DNA of 64,000 nt from JAKIVR01 sp035933635 (GTDB lineage: Archaea; Thermoplasmatota; Thermoplasmata; Lutacidiplasmatales; UBA184). Shown one piece after another: positions 24,924 to 34,328 of the stretch (position 1 is the stretch's first letter; the number at the start of each line of letters is the position of its first letter). A program made the translations under genes and the position numbers. The stretch is taken from positions 248,001 through 312,000 of the forward strand of contig DASYYY010000021.1 of NCBI GenBank assembly GCA_035933635.1, written 5' to 3'. The notes beneath the pieces were generated by a model. The model made no database searches. It was not told the origin of the DNA and worked only from the letters and a program-made list of their open reading frames with translations.

Positions 24924-27328
24924 CCCATCCGCCCGAGGATCGAGCTGGGAGCTCGACCGATTGGTTGAACGCTCGGCTGCGGCGCGCCGCCCCTTCGGCG
25001 ATCGGCCTGGTCCTGTTGCTCGTGATATCGGGTCTCACCTCGGGGAGCGCCGCTTTGGTCGCTCCTAGGGCCGCCGTCGCGCCGGCTTCGACCGTAGCGC
25101 ACGGTTCAACGCACGCCCCCGATCTGTCCGGGCTCGCCGGGTCGTCCACGCACGTCGCCTCCGCCCTCTTTGGCAGGACCGTGGGCGTGGGCGCGGTCCA
25201 CTCACCGCTTCGCACCCACGTGGTCCATGGCGCCGCGCATCCGCTGGTGGTCTGCGCCGGCTGCGGATACTACATGCAAGAGGCCGCGATCGTCGACCAG
25301 CTCTGCGTGATCGGAGCCTCGACGCCGTGCACCGGCGTCCCCGGTCTCAGCGCCCTCTCCTTCGACGTCACCATCCGGAGGACCCCCTACGAGACCGGTT
25401 TCGAGGTCACGGCGATGACCAACCAAGGGGACTGGTTCAAGAGCGCCGTGCTGTTCAACTGGTGCGGTCCGGGATTCGACATCGGCAACGAGGCGTTCAA
25501 CCGCACCGCCGTGTCGGTGTACCCGACCACCGGAACGATGGGCTGTTTCGGCGGGCCGGCCATGGGTGCGGGCGATGTGATCAACCTCGGCATGTACGTC
25601 TCCGACACCGGCTCCAGCACCGGCGACGTGTGCTTCACGGCGAACGACACCTCGACCCCGGGCGCGCCCAACGCGACCTACGCACGCTGCATACCCCAGC
25701 CCGACCCGGGCGCCACCCCCTCGACGAACTACTTCGTTCCGGGCTCGGGGACCTACTTCTTCACCGGCCCGATGACCGAGATCATCAACCGGACCACGAC
25801 CGGCTGCCTGGACTACCGTTCGATGCCGGACATCTCCTACCAGATGGTCGCGGGGGCCTACGTCCTTCACGCCACGCCGTTCTCGCTTCAAGGCAATCCG
25901 ATCCTGTCCCAGACCTGCTACGTCGCCGTCGCCACGACGCCGTGGAGCTTCAACCCGGACAACTCGACCTACTTCGTCGCCGATGGAAGCGGTCACAGCG
26001 GACGGTACGGCCCGCACTGGCTGGGGGCGAGGAACATCTCCTCCCTGTCCAACCGGAGCACCTGGCAGTTCGACACCGACGCCGTGCTCCCGGCCCCCAC
26101 CCAAACGCTCTACTCCATGGACGTCGGCCAGTACCCGTCGGTCTCGTTCGCCGATCCGGTGGCGGGCGCGAACATCAACGGCGTCCGTTGGATCGTCAAC
26201 TGGAGCTACTCGCCGCTGATCGGGAACTGCTCGGAGGGAGCCTCCAACCAGACGCTGGTCTGCACCACCGGTCCGGCCTACGCCTCGTCCATTACCCTCG
26301 TCGTCTACGAGGTGGGCGGTTACACCGACTTCAGCCCGGTCGCGAGCTTCCTCGTCTACGCCGACCCCACGATCAAGACCGTCACCGCCACCCCCAAGGT
26401 ACTGGATGCCAATCAGTCCACGACGCTCACGGCGACCGTGGCGGGCGGTTCGGGAGGGGTCACCTACGCCTGGAGCGACCTTCCACCGGGATGCGCGCCG
26501 GCAGACCGGTCGTCGATCACATGCTCGCCGACCGTCGGCGGAACCTACAATGCGACCGTCCACATCAACGACTCGTTCGGCTACTCCGCCAACGGCGCGA
26601 CGGGCCCCGTCCACGTCTACAGCGACCCGAACGTCACCATCGCGGCACCGGGACCGGCCGAGCGGTACATCGACCTGAGCCAATCCTTCAGCATTACCGC
26701 CGACGTCCTCGGCGGCTCCGGCGGGAACGTCTACAACTGGACGGGCGGCCCGCCGGGCTGCACCGGTGCGACCACGGCCACCTACACGTGCACCGGGCAG
26801 TACCCCGGCCCGATCACGGTCAACCTGGGCGTCACCGACTCCAACCGGTTCACGACCCGCATCCACCCGCTCACCGTGCTGGTCTACGCGAGGCTGACCG
26901 CCTCGCCGGCCGCGCCGACCTTCCAGGCGACCGTCGGAACCTCCGTGAACATCGCCGTGAACGTCTCCGGCGGTGACCCGCCGTACACCTCGAGCTGGAC
27001 GGGGCTACCGAACGGCTGCTTCTCGGCGAACCGGACCACGCTGGTCTGCACGCCGACCAGCGCGGGGACCTACACGGTGACCTTCTCGGTCAAGGACGCG
27101 CTCGGCGGGACCTCGAACGCGACGGTCACGCTGACGCTCACGAGCGCGAGCGGGGCGGCAGGTCTGTCCAACACCGACCTGCTGGTGCTCGGCGTGATCC
27201 TCGCGGTGGTCGTGGTCGCCGTAGGGGTAGGCTTGGCGCTCCGCCGGCGCCCCGCTCCACGGCCCCCGGTCGGCGACGAAGAGGCGGAGCCGGAAAGCAC
27301 CGAAGAGACCGCTCCCGACGCCCCCTGA
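24920..27328 (+). CDS. Membrane-anchored surface glycoprotein with PKD/Ig-like repeats
   Basis: 802 residues from ATG 24920. N-terminal signal segment (APSAIGLVLLLVISGLTSG), then a large Cys- and Asn-rich ectodomain and three PKD/Ig-like repeats (about 475-770) sharing the pattern GGSGG..Y.W...PPGC..........C.P...G.Y..TV...D. The C-terminus has a single membrane helix (LLVLGVILAVVVVAVGVGLAL), an RRR stop-transfer and an acidic tail. It is translationally coupled to the glycosidase-like gene by ATGA, so the two probably work together at the cell surface, for example in glycan capture. Function inferred only. Confidence 0.8.
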   Translation: MTHPPEDRAGSSTDWLNARLRRAAPSAIGLVLLLVISGLTSGSAALVAPRAAVAPASTVAHGSTHAPDLSGLAGSSTHVASALFGRTVGVGAVHSPLRTHVVHGAAHPLVVCAGCGYYMQEAAIVDQLCVIGASTPCTGVPGLSALSFDVTIRRTPYETGFEVTAMTNQGDWFKSAVLFNWCGPGFDIGNEAFNRTAVSVYPTTGTMGCFGGPAMGAGDVINLGMYVSDTGSSTGDVCFTANDTSTPGAPNATYARCIPQPDPGATPSTNYFVPGSGTYFFTGPMTEIINRTTTGCLDYRSMPDISYQMVAGAYVLHATPFSLQGNPILSQTCYVAVATTPWSFNPDNSTYFVADGSGHSGRYGPHWLGARNISSLSNRSTWQFDTDAVLPAPTQTLYSMDVGQYPSVSFADPVAGANINGVRWIVNWSYSPLIGNCSEGASNQTLVCTTGPAYASSITLVVYEVGGYTDFSPVASFLVYADPTIKTVTATPKVLDANQSTTLTATVAGGSGGVTYAWSDLPPGCAPADRSSITCSPTVGGTYNATVHINDSFGYSANGATGPVHVYSDPNVTIAAPGPAERYIDLSQSFSITADVLGGSGGNVYNWTGGPPGCTGATTATYTCTGQYPGPITVNLGVTDSNRFTTRIHPLTVLVYARLTASPAAPTFQATVGTSVNIAVNVSGGDPPYTSSWTGLPNGCFSANRTTLVCTPTSAGTYTVTFSVKDALGGTSNATVTLTLTSASGAAGLSNTDLLVLGVILAVVVVAVGVGLALRRRPAPRPPVGDEEAEPESTEETAPDAP

Positions 27329-27361
27329 ACGACGGCTAGGGAGAACGGGAGATACCCACCG

Positions 27362-27901
27362 ATGGTCGGTCGATCACGGGCTAAGACCCGGCCGCGCCGG
27401 GCCCCCCCCAAGAAGCCTCGACACCGTGCGCCCATGGGCGTGGCTCGTGCGCGTGCACCGCCTTCCGAACGGATGACGATCGAAGCCCTTCAGAATCTCT
27501 CGGAGGAGTTCGAGGAGGCCATCCACCACGTCCGGCAGATGCTCGACCGTCCAACCTGGTCGATCGGCCCGGCGCTCCCGGTCCCTTCGGCCGAGCTGGC
27601 CACAGGTTCGATGGGTTGGCGCTGGCAGATCTCGGGGGTCGGTGGGGGCGCCGAGCCCGGGGCGGAGACGACAGGTTCTCGGCTCGGAGCGCTGTACATC
27701 GTGACCGTCTCCGGCCGGAGCTGGCCGGGGCCGGTCCGAGCGTCGGGGGTGTTTGTCGGCGCCCCTCCCCGGGGCGTCGTGCTCCAGCGGACGTCGCGCT
27801 CGCCATTCCTCGTCATCGCGGCGCGGGTCGACCGCGGATCGGTCGCCCTCTTGAGGGAAATCGCCACCTCCGCTCGCCTCGAGCTCGAGAAGGACGAATA
27901 G
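27362..27901 (+). CDS. Hypothetical protein with basic N-terminus
   Basis: 179 residues if begun at ATG 27362, or 142 from ATG 27473. The first 37 residues are Arg/Pro-rich and may be untranslated. The rest has an amphipathic helix (IEALQNLSEEFEEAIHHVRQML), a sheet-like middle and a C-terminal helix (GSVALLREIATSARLELEKDE). GGGAGA-like bases lie about 8 bases before 27362. A long minus-strand frame covers the same DNA but is rich in Arg/Asp/Glu, as expected of antisense. No family recognised. Confidence 0.45.
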   Translation: MVGRSRAKTRPRRAPPKKPRHRAPMGVARARAPPSERMTIEALQNLSEEFEEAIHHVRQMLDRPTWSIGPALPVPSAELATGSMGWRWQISGVGGGAEPGAETTGSRLGALYIVTVSGRSWPGPVRASGVFVGAPPRGVVLQRTSRSPFLVIAARVDRGSVALLREIATSARLELEKDE

Positions 27902-28021
27902 TCCGGCCGGAGAGACCCGCCGGGACCCTACGCGGGACGGGTTCCGACGGAAGCGAGGCCAGATAAAGCGGTAGTTCGAGACTCCGGGGCCGGGCCCAGC
28001 GCCCACCGAGGCCTCGCACGC

Positions 28022-29344
28022 ATGGATCCGGTCGCCCTGATCAACAACCTCTGGCTGCTCATCGCCGCCCTCCTCGTCTTCACGATGACGATCGCGGTCG
28101 GCTTCCTCGAGGTCGGCGAGCTGGGCGAGGGGCTCTGGCCGAGCCTGCTGAAGACGATGCTCATCTCGGGCGCCGGGCTGTTCGTCATGGCCCTGGTCGG
28201 CTTCAACACCGCCTTCGCGCCGACGACGCTCGGAGGCTTGATCGGAAACCCCGTCTACCACGGCGCCCTCTACGCCGCCTTCGACCCCGCCACCGCCACC
28301 TCGGTCTGGTGGTCGCAGAGCGCGGCGGGTAACACCCTCGGCGCCTACTTCCTGTTCGAGACCGCGTTCGCCACCGTCACGCTCGCGCTCGTGGGCGTTG
28401 TGACGCTGAAGAAGGTCAAGCTCCGCGCGTTCGTCCTGTACTCGATCCCCTACTTCGTGCTGATCTGGAACCTCCCGGCCGCGTGGATCTGGAACCCCGA
28501 TGGTTGGCTGGCCCAAATGGGGATGGCCGACTTCGCCGGCGGGCTCGTTGTGCACGGGGCGGCCGGAGCGGCCGGGCTGGCGTTCCTCGTCCAGATCTGG
28601 CGGGAAGAGCGGGCCCGCGGCGCCACCGAGAGTCCCCAGACCCCGATCAAGATCTCACCCGGGTGGCTGACGCTCGCGATCCTGCTGCTCTGGGTCGGAT
28701 GGTTCGGGTTCAACCCCGGCAGCGTCCTCCAGTTCAACTCCGAGGTGCCGGTCGTGGTCCTGACGACCTTCCTCGCGGCGGCCTCCGCGTTCCTCTCGAC
28801 CTACCTGACCCGGTTCCTGATCACGCGGGTCGATCCCGGCCCGATCTGGGCAGTGAACGGGATCCTGATGGGGCTCATCGTGATCACGCCGGTCGCCGGA
28901 TTCGTCAGTCCCGGTAGCGCGATCATCCTCGGGCTCCTCGCGGGGCCGCTGTTCATCGGCGGGGAGATCCTCGTGGGCCGGCAGAAGTGGTTCTCCGACC
29001 CGGTCGGGCTCCTCCCCGGCCACCTGCTCGGGGGACTCTTCGGAGTGGTCATGATCGCCTTCTTCACCCAGACCGGGTTCGCAACGCTCTCGGGCGCGCC
29101 CGGGCTGCCGAACGGACTGTTCTTCGGCGGCGGCATGGCCGCGGTCCACCAGCTCGGGGTCGAGCTGTTCGGTATCGTCGTGGTGATGGTGACGGTCTTC
29201 GTGCTCTCGCTGATCGTGCTTGCCGCGATCGCGCAGGCGATGGGTGGGATCACCGTGGGCAACGCGACCGGAGCGCCGACGAGCGCGCCACCGACTCCGC
29301 TCGCTCCCGGAGCCGATGCGGCTCCGGGGCGTACGGCGGGCTAG
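28022..29344 (+). CDS. amt: Ammonium transporter (Amt/Mep/Rh family)
   Basis: 440 residues with about 11 membrane helices. DFAGGLVVHGAAGAAGL (about residues 169-185) carries the pore-lining first conserved His, the GWFGFNPGS stretch (about 224-232) is a family signature, and the second pore His lies in GHLLGGLFG (about 334). A cluster with MAAVHQLGVELFG precedes the last helix. Amt trimers conduct ammonium/ammonia. No GlnK/PII gene is adjacent, unusual for archaeal amt. A TATA-like CAGATAAAGC lies about 55 bases upstream. The stop overlaps the small minus-strand gene by 4 bases. Confidence 0.95.
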   Translation: MDPVALINNLWLLIAALLVFTMTIAVGFLEVGELGEGLWPSLLKTMLISGAGLFVMALVGFNTAFAPTTLGGLIGNPVYHGALYAAFDPATATSVWWSQSAAGNTLGAYFLFETAFATVTLALVGVVTLKKVKLRAFVLYSIPYFVLIWNLPAAWIWNPDGWLAQMGMADFAGGLVVHGAAGAAGLAFLVQIWREERARGATESPQTPIKISPGWLTLAILLLWVGWFGFNPGSVLQFNSEVPVVVLTTFLAAASAFLSTYLTRFLITRVDPGPIWAVNGILMGLIVITPVAGFVSPGSAIILGLLAGPLFIGGEILVGRQKWFSDPVGLLPGHLLGGLFGVVMIAFFTQTGFATLSGAPGLPNGLFFGGGMAAVHQLGVELFGIVVVMVTVFVLSLIVLAAIAQAMGGITVGNATGAPTSAPPTPLAPGADAAPGRTAG

Positions 29345-29541
29345 TTCGAGCTCGCGAGCGCCACGCGGCGACCACGGGCCCACGGCCAGCGAGGCGGTGC
29401 GATGACTTCGTGGCGGCGGCAGCTCTGGCAGAAGAGCACGAGCTCGTCGGGTTGGGAGGCGAGCTCGGGCGTACTCAGATGGTCGGCCGAGGCATGCCGG
29501 CACTCGCGCCGGTCGCACTTTCCGATCCAGCTACGTTCCAT
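29341..29541 (-). CDS. Small Cys-rich (zinc-ribbon-like) protein
   Basis: 66 residues with two Cys pairs, C-x4-C near the N-terminus (KCDRREC) and C-x2-C (FCQSCR) 23 residues later, plus a basic tail. Support for translation: a GGAGA SD-like element about 9 bases upstream of ATG 29541, and a TATA-like box (29580-29587) in the otherwise non-coding gap upstream. The gene is convergent with amt and shares 4 bases with its stop. Function unknown; small zinc ribbons often bind nucleic acid or partner proteins. Confidence 0.55.
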   Translation of the reverse strand: MERSWIGKCDRRECRHASADHLSTPELASQPDELVLFCQSCRRHEVIAPPRWPWARGRRVALASSN

Positions 29542-29579
29542 GACGAGACGTCTCCGTAGGAATTGATGCGCATAACTAC

Positions 29580-29587
29580 GTATTAAG
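29580..29587 (-). promoter_or_regulatory. TATA-like box of the small zinc-ribbon-like gene
   Basis: CTTAATAC on the minus strand, centred about 42 bp from ATG 29541, predicting a leader of about 16 bases that contains the SD-like GGAGA. No plus-strand gene follows, so it is assigned to the minus strand. Confidence 0.4.
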
Positions 29588-29717
29588 TCCTATTGGTTCG
29601 GCCCCCGAAACGCGGGTGCCCCGGGTCCCCTGCGGCGCTGCGGAGGCCGCGCGGCGCCGTTCCGTTCAGGACCGATCGCTCACGGCTACCCCGTGCACGG
29701 GAGCATCGGCCGTGCGG

Positions 29718-31334
29718 TCAGAACGGGATCTCGCGGAGCAACCGCTCGACCGCCCCGCGGGCGAGGGCGAACCCGACGGCGATGGTGAGCAGTCCGACGA
29801 ACAGCCCGCCGGCCAGCAGTCCGACGGACAGGGAGGCGGGAGCCCCCCCGGCCCCGAGGTCGATCGGGATGATGGTGGCGAACATCACGATCAACCCGAC
29901 GAGCATTGCGGCCAGCATCGCCGAGGGTTGAAGATACTGGGGGCGCGGGCGCTCCTGGAAGTCGGAGAAGCGCGCGGCGAACACGAGCCCGACGAACGAA
30001 CCCTCCAGGACCGTGAGGGCGACGATCCCGAATGCCGAGGCGATGGCGATCGGCGGCAACGCGTACACGAGCGAGCTGACGACCACCCACGCACAACCGA
30101 AGGGCACGGCCATGACGAGGACCGTGCCGGCCTTGGACCAGAACACCTGGGCCGGAGCGATCGGGAGTGCGTACAGGTTCTGGAATCCCCGTCGCTCCTG
30201 CCCGATCGAAGTCGACGCGAGCAACAGTGCATAGAAGCCGGAAAGCCAGCCCACCCAGAGCACCTCGGAGAAGCGGGTCCGGCCCCCGCCGGCACCGCCG
30301 AGACCGAAGACCCCGACCACACCGAGCACGAGCGGGAGCACGACCATTGGGAGCAGCTCGCGGCGACGCACGAGCCCGCGGAGGTCCTTGGAAGTGATCG
30401 AGGCCTCGACCCGCCCGAATCCGAGCGCGGTGAGCAGCGGGTGTCGCCGACCGTACCCCTCGGCCTCGAGCCGGATCTCACCCGCGGTGACCGACCAGAA
30501 CCGGGTCCGAAGTATGCCGGCGGCCACGACGAGGCCGCCGACCAGGAGGCCGGTCAACGTCGCGAACACCGCGGCGTACAGCCATTCGCCGCCGAGCGCA
30601 AAGGCGGCGGCGCGGGTCCCCCAGAGCAGGGGCACGTAGCCCGAGAGGGTGACGAGCGAGTTCACCGACCCGACGACCGCGAACAGGAGCACCGGATTGA
30701 ACAACAGTTGGAAGGCCAGGATGACGACGAGGAGGACCGCCGCGCGTAGTACGAGGGCGGCCCGTCCGGAACTGCGACCCAGCAGCCCGCTGGCCCGCTG
30801 GGTCGTCGAGCGGAGCATCTCGATGAGGAGCCCGGCCTCGAACAGCCCCAGCAGCGAGAGGACCGCCGCGACCCCGAACGCCGGCAGCGTCCCGGTGGCC
30901 ACCGCCACGCCCAGCCCGGCCCCGAGGGCGACCGAGGCGGTGATCGAGTAGGAGTAGGCCACCGCCATCGCCGAGGCGAGGACGTACTCCCGGGGAGGGA
31001 CGGGCAGCCAGTTGATCGTGTCGCTGGTGGCGAATCGCGAGGTGGTGGTCAGCTCGAAGAGGACTCCGGCGACGAGGACCACTCCGAGGCAGACGACCGG
31101 TAGGAGCGGATCGATGTACCCCGGGGCGGAGTCGGCGACGGAGGGTTGTTGCTGGAGGATGAGGCGGGCGATGTCCCAGGCGGCCAACCCGCTGACCGCG
31201 AAGGCGAGCACGTCGTAGACGAGCAGGCTCCAAGGCTGACCGAAGAAACTGCGCGGGTCCGACCCCGCCCGCCCGGAGCGGACCTGCGAGGCGACCAGCA
31301 CGCCCGCGACCCGCCGGGCGCGGTGAAGGTTCAC
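29718..31334 (-). CDS. ABC transporter permease (ABC-2-like)
   Basis: 538 residues with about 12 hydrophobic segments in two halves, separated by a charged cytosolic region (about 280-330, GEIRLEAEGYGRRHPLL...ITSKDLRGLVRRRELLP). The EITSKDL-like element before TM blocks is seen in large archaeal ABC-2-type permeases. The ATPase gene lies 13 bases upstream on the same strand, so the pair forms an exporter. Substrate not identifiable. GTG start at 31334. Confidence 0.8.
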   Translation of the reverse strand: MNLHRARRVAGVLVASQVRSGRAGSDPRSFFGQPWSLLVYDVLAFAVSGLAAWDIARLILQQQPSVADSAPGYIDPLLPVVCLGVVLVAGVLFELTTTSRFATSDTINWLPVPPREYVLASAMAVAYSYSITASVALGAGLGVAVATGTLPAFGVAAVLSLLGLFEAGLLIEMLRSTTQRASGLLGRSSGRAALVLRAAVLLVVILAFQLLFNPVLLFAVVGSVNSLVTLSGYVPLLWGTRAAAFALGGEWLYAAVFATLTGLLVGGLVVAAGILRTRFWSVTAGEIRLEAEGYGRRHPLLTALGFGRVEASITSKDLRGLVRRRELLPMVVLPLVLGVVGVFGLGGAGGGRTRFSEVLWVGWLSGFYALLLASTSIGQERRGFQNLYALPIAPAQVFWSKAGTVLVMAVPFGCAWVVVSSLVYALPPIAIASAFGIVALTVLEGSFVGLVFAARFSDFQERPRPQYLQPSAMLAAMLVGLIVMFATIIPIDLGAGGAPASLSVGLLAGGLFVGLLTIAVGFALARGAVERLLREIPF

Positions 31335-31347
31335 GGTCGGATTCGCC

Positions 31348-32160
31348 TCAGCGGGTGAGCGCGGCCACGATCGGCTGGAGGTCCTCGGTACCAGTCAGGG
31401 TCAGGAACACTTCTTCCAACCCCGAGCCCGGCGCCCCGACCCGGCGCCGCAGTCCCCCCACGGTGTCCTCGGCGAGCACGGTGCCGTGGTGGAGGATGAC
31501 GACGCGGTCGCAGATCGCCTGGGCGATGTCCAGTACATGGGTGCTGAACACGATCCCGACTCCGTCCTGCGAGGAGAGCCGCCGGAGAAGGTCCTTGACT
31601 AGTCGGGCCGACCGCGGGTCGAGCCCGTTGAGCGCCTCGTCCAGCACCAACAGTCGGGGCCGGTGGACGAGCGCCGCGATCAGGGCGACCTTCTGTTTCA
31701 TCCCGTTCGAGTAGCCGCTGATGAGCGCGTCCTCGTGGCCGGCGAGCTCGAGGGCGGCGAGGTACGGTTCGATGCGCGCACGCCGGGTCGCCGGGTCCAG
31801 GCCGTACAGGTCCGCGACGAAATCGAGGTACTCCGCCCCGGTCAAGAATTCGTAGAGCGAGGGGGTCTCCGGGACGTAGCCGAGCTGGCGCTTGGACGCC
31901 ACGAGGTCGGCGTGGAGGTCGTTGCCGAACGTGAACACACGCCCCGTATCCGGACGCAGGATCCCCAGGACGATCTTCATCGTGGTCGACTTGCCGGCGC
32001 CATTGGGTCCCAGCAGGCCGACGATCTCCCCGCGCCCGACGTCGAACCGCACGTAGCTCAGGGCCCGAACCGCCCCGAACGACTTCGAGATCCCTTCCAC
32101 CTGGAGTGCCCGCGAAGGGTCCGGCGCGGCCGGGAGCGGAGGGGGCGGAAGCGTCTGCAT
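31348..32160 (-). CDS. ABC transporter ATP-binding protein
   Basis: 270 residues from ATG 32160. Walker A GPNGAGKST, Q-loop in LGYVPETPSLYEFLTG, signature YSNGMKQKVALIAAL (NGM in place of SGG, as often in the CcmA/DrrA branch), Walker B RLLVLDEALNGLDPRS and H-loop STHVLD are all present. It energises the permease encoded 13 bases downstream. Frame continues 35 codons upstream, but a TATA-like box at 32207-32214 makes ATG 32160 (leader about 24 bases) the better start. Confidence 0.92.
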   Translation of the reverse strand: MQTLPPPPLPAAPDPSRALQVEGISKSFGAVRALSYVRFDVGRGEIVGLLGPNGAGKSTTMKIVLGILRPDTGRVFTFGNDLHADLVASKRQLGYVPETPSLYEFLTGAEYLDFVADLYGLDPATRRARIEPYLAALELAGHEDALISGYSNGMKQKVALIAALVHRPRLLVLDEALNGLDPRSARLVKDLLRRLSSQDGVGIVFSTHVLDIAQAICDRVVILHHGTVLAEDTVGGLRRRVGAPGSGLEEVFLTLTGTEDLQPIVAALTR

Positions 32161-32206
32161 ACGAACGACCCGGCGCGCGAGGGTCTCCCGCTCCCACCAG
32201 AGCGAC

Positions 32207-32214
32207 GATTTATC
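32207..32214 (-). promoter_or_regulatory. TATA-like box of the ABC transporter operon
   Basis: GATAAATC read on the minus strand; predicted transcription start near 32184, 24 bases before ATG 32160. It overlaps codons of the longer upstream frame, arguing against that extension. Confidence 0.45.
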
Positions 32215-32316
32215 GCTGGCTGACCGCGGTGCCGGGACCGGCTCGGCCGCTGATGACAGGTTCACCGGCTCGGCAACCTCATCCCGATTCAGGTTCCGGC
32301 CCCGAGGGGCGGTCGG

Positions 32317-33537
32317 GTGGGATCGTCGTCCGGGGCGGGGATCGGGCCGGTCGCGGCCCGCCGGGCCACGATCGTCCTGATCGGGCTCCGGGTGTTCTAT
32401 GCCTACAACTGGTTCGATATCGGCCCGGCGCTTCCCCGCCTGGGGGAGGAGTTCTCCGTAGGTCCGGCCGCCTGGGGTGTGCTGCTGGCCTCGTTCTTCA
32501 TCGGGGCCGGGATACTACAGGTTCCGGCGGGGCTCCTCGCCGCCCGATGGGGGACGCGCCGAGTCGCCGTGCTCGGCGCGGCGCTGCTCGGGGTGAGCGC
32601 GCTTGCAGCGTCGTTCGCGCCGAACTTTGAGTCGCTGGTCGTGCTCCGGGGGGTCTCGGGCGCCGGTGCGGGACTGTTCTTTTCCCCCGCGATCGCCTTG
32701 GTCGCGAGTCTCCACCGGGAGGGGCAGCGTGGCGTGCCGGTGGGCGTTTTCAGCTCGGCTTACAGCGCCGGTGCCGGCCTGGGTGTGCTGGCCACGAGCC
32801 TTTTGATCCCCCTGCTCGGGTGGCGCGGGTCGCTGGCCGTCGGGGGGCTGGTCATGCTGGGATTGCTGGCCACCACGGTGTGGATCCCCAGCGAGGCGGG
32901 TGCACCCCCGCCCCGTCGGGATCCGGCAGCCATCGTCATCCCTGCGGCGCTCCGCTCCCCTGCCGTCTGGGCGATCGGGCTTGCCTTCATCGGGATCGAG
33001 GGCGCGTCGCTCTCGGCCGGTCAGCTGTTCGTCCCGTATGCCGAGGCGGTCCGCGGATGGGCCCCCTTCCTGGCCGGGGCGATCGCCACGTTACTCGTCT
33101 TTCCGAGCTTCTTCGGGGGACCGGTCGGCGGCTGGATGGCCGAGGCGTACGCCAACCGGCGCACCCAGCTGGCCGTCTTCTCCGCGCTCGCGGGAGGGCT
33201 TCTCGTCCTGGTGCCGGTGGCGCCGTTCGCCCTGCTCGTACTGATTGCCGTCGCCTTCGCCTTCAGTTACGGGATGGTCTATGCGATGATGTACATCCTT
33301 CCGGCGTACCTTCCCGGACTGCCACCGGAACAGACCCCGCTCGCCATCGGGCTCTTCAACGGCATCCAGCTGACCGGTGGGGCTGCGATCGCCGCGTTGG
33401 CCGGCTGGACGATCTCTGCCGCCGGTTACGCGGTCGGTTGGCTTGTCCTGGGCGGGTCGGCGGCGGCCGCATTGGCGTTTCTGGTCTTCCTCCCGCCGGC
33501 CGACCCGCGCACCTCGATCGCCCGGGGCGGACTGTGA
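32317..33537 (+). CDS. Major facilitator superfamily transporter
   Basis: 406 residues, 12 hydrophobic segments. TM1 has FYAYNWFDIGPALP, followed by VPAGLLAARWGTRR and, in the second half, GGPVGGWMAEAYANRR, matching the MFS gene at 12120 motif for motif, so the two are paralogues. GTG start at 32317 gives a 22-residue cytosolic lead. Substrate unknown; nitrate/nitrite-type or organic-acid carriers share the general layout. Single gene, divergent from the ABC operon. Confidence 0.87.
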   Translation: MGSSSGAGIGPVAARRATIVLIGLRVFYAYNWFDIGPALPRLGEEFSVGPAAWGVLLASFFIGAGILQVPAGLLAARWGTRRVAVLGAALLGVSALAASFAPNFESLVVLRGVSGAGAGLFFSPAIALVASLHREGQRGVPVGVFSSAYSAGAGLGVLATSLLIPLLGWRGSLAVGGLVMLGLLATTVWIPSEAGAPPPRRDPAAIVIPAALRSPAVWAIGLAFIGIEGASLSAGQLFVPYAEAVRGWAPFLAGAIATLLVFPSFFGGPVGGWMAEAYANRRTQLAVFSALAGGLLVLVPVAPFALLVLIAVAFAFSYGMVYAMMYILPAYLPGLPPEQTPLAIGLFNGIQLTGGAAIAALAGWTISAAGYAVGWLVLGGSAAAALAFLVFLPPADPRTSIARGGL

Positions 33538-33676
33538 TCGCGGGGCGGACGGCACGGCGCGGAGATCCTCTTCGCCGCGATCGGTCCCTGGCGCGCGACC
33601 GTTCGTCGAGGCCGATGCGCGAGCGGTCTCGTCGCTCACCGCAGGCCCTCGACCGTCCGCCCCCCCGGCATGGACG

Positions 33677-34285
33677 ATGATCGATCTCAACGTGGTCCCC
33701 GAGGACCGTCGGTGTCGGCGCGGGTGCCTCGACAACCGGCTCCGACGGTGGTTCGCTCCGGCGGGTCGGGACTTGGATTGGCTCGAGCTCGCGCCGGGTA
33801 TGGGCGTCGCCGACTTGGGGACCGGGGTGGGATACTTTGTCCCGGAGATCTGCCGACGGATCGGTCCGAGCGGAAGTTTGTACTTGGTCGAGCCAGACGC
33901 CGAGAGCCTGGCACGAGCCTTGCGCCGCGTCGGATCCGGTGTTGATCCCGTCGCGTACAGATGTTCGGCCGCCCAAGCAACTGCCATACCGGATTCGAGG
34001 GTCGACCGCGTGCTGCTGTCGCTGGTGCTGTGCTGTCTACGGGACAAGACCGGGACGATGGAGCAGGCGTGGCGGATCCTGCGCCCGGGGGGACGGGCGT
34101 TGATCACTTACCCGAGGGCCTACGGGCTGCTCCGTCCGAGCAAGCGAAGCTTTCGAGTGACCGGCGGTGTCTGGGCCGCTCTCCTGGGGCACCATCCGTG
34201 GCAGCCGGTCCTGCCACCGTTCGGCCGGCTTGTTCGACATCACCTGATCGAGAAACCCACGCCTTCTACTCGGTCCCCCGCCTAG
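33677..34285 (+). CDS. Class I SAM-dependent methyltransferase (small)
   Basis: 202 residues from ATG 33677. SAM motif I GVADLGTGVGYFVPEIC (about residues 40-56), acidic motif II YLVEPD, motif post-II with VDRVLLSLVLCCL and WRILRPGGRALI (about 135) give the UbiE/Methyltransf_11 type. Unusually, the N-terminal region is very Arg-rich (VVPEDRRCRRGCLDNRLRRWF). Substrate unknown. The frame is open 100 codons upstream, but that part is chance-like low complexity. Confidence 0.8.
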   Translation: MIDLNVVPEDRRCRRGCLDNRLRRWFAPAGRDLDWLELAPGMGVADLGTGVGYFVPEICRRIGPSGSLYLVEPDAESLARALRRVGSGVDPVAYRCSAAQATAIPDSRVDRVLLSLVLCCLRDKTGTMEQAWRILRPGGRALITYPRAYGLLRPSKRSFRVTGGVWAALLGHHPWQPVLPPFGRLVRHHLIEKPTPSTRSPA

Positions 34286-34328
34286 CAAGGGCCGGCTCCA
34301 TCGAGGGTCCGGGCTCGGAAACCGACCG

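Noticed and set aside
25202..26866. 554-codon minus-strand frame within the surface glycoprotein gene
   Set aside because: Antisense of a gene with signal peptide, repeats and membrane anchor; no motif of its own.
27374..28555. 393-codon minus-strand frame across the hypothetical gene and amt
   Set aside because: It runs antisense through the ammonium transporter and has antisense-like composition.
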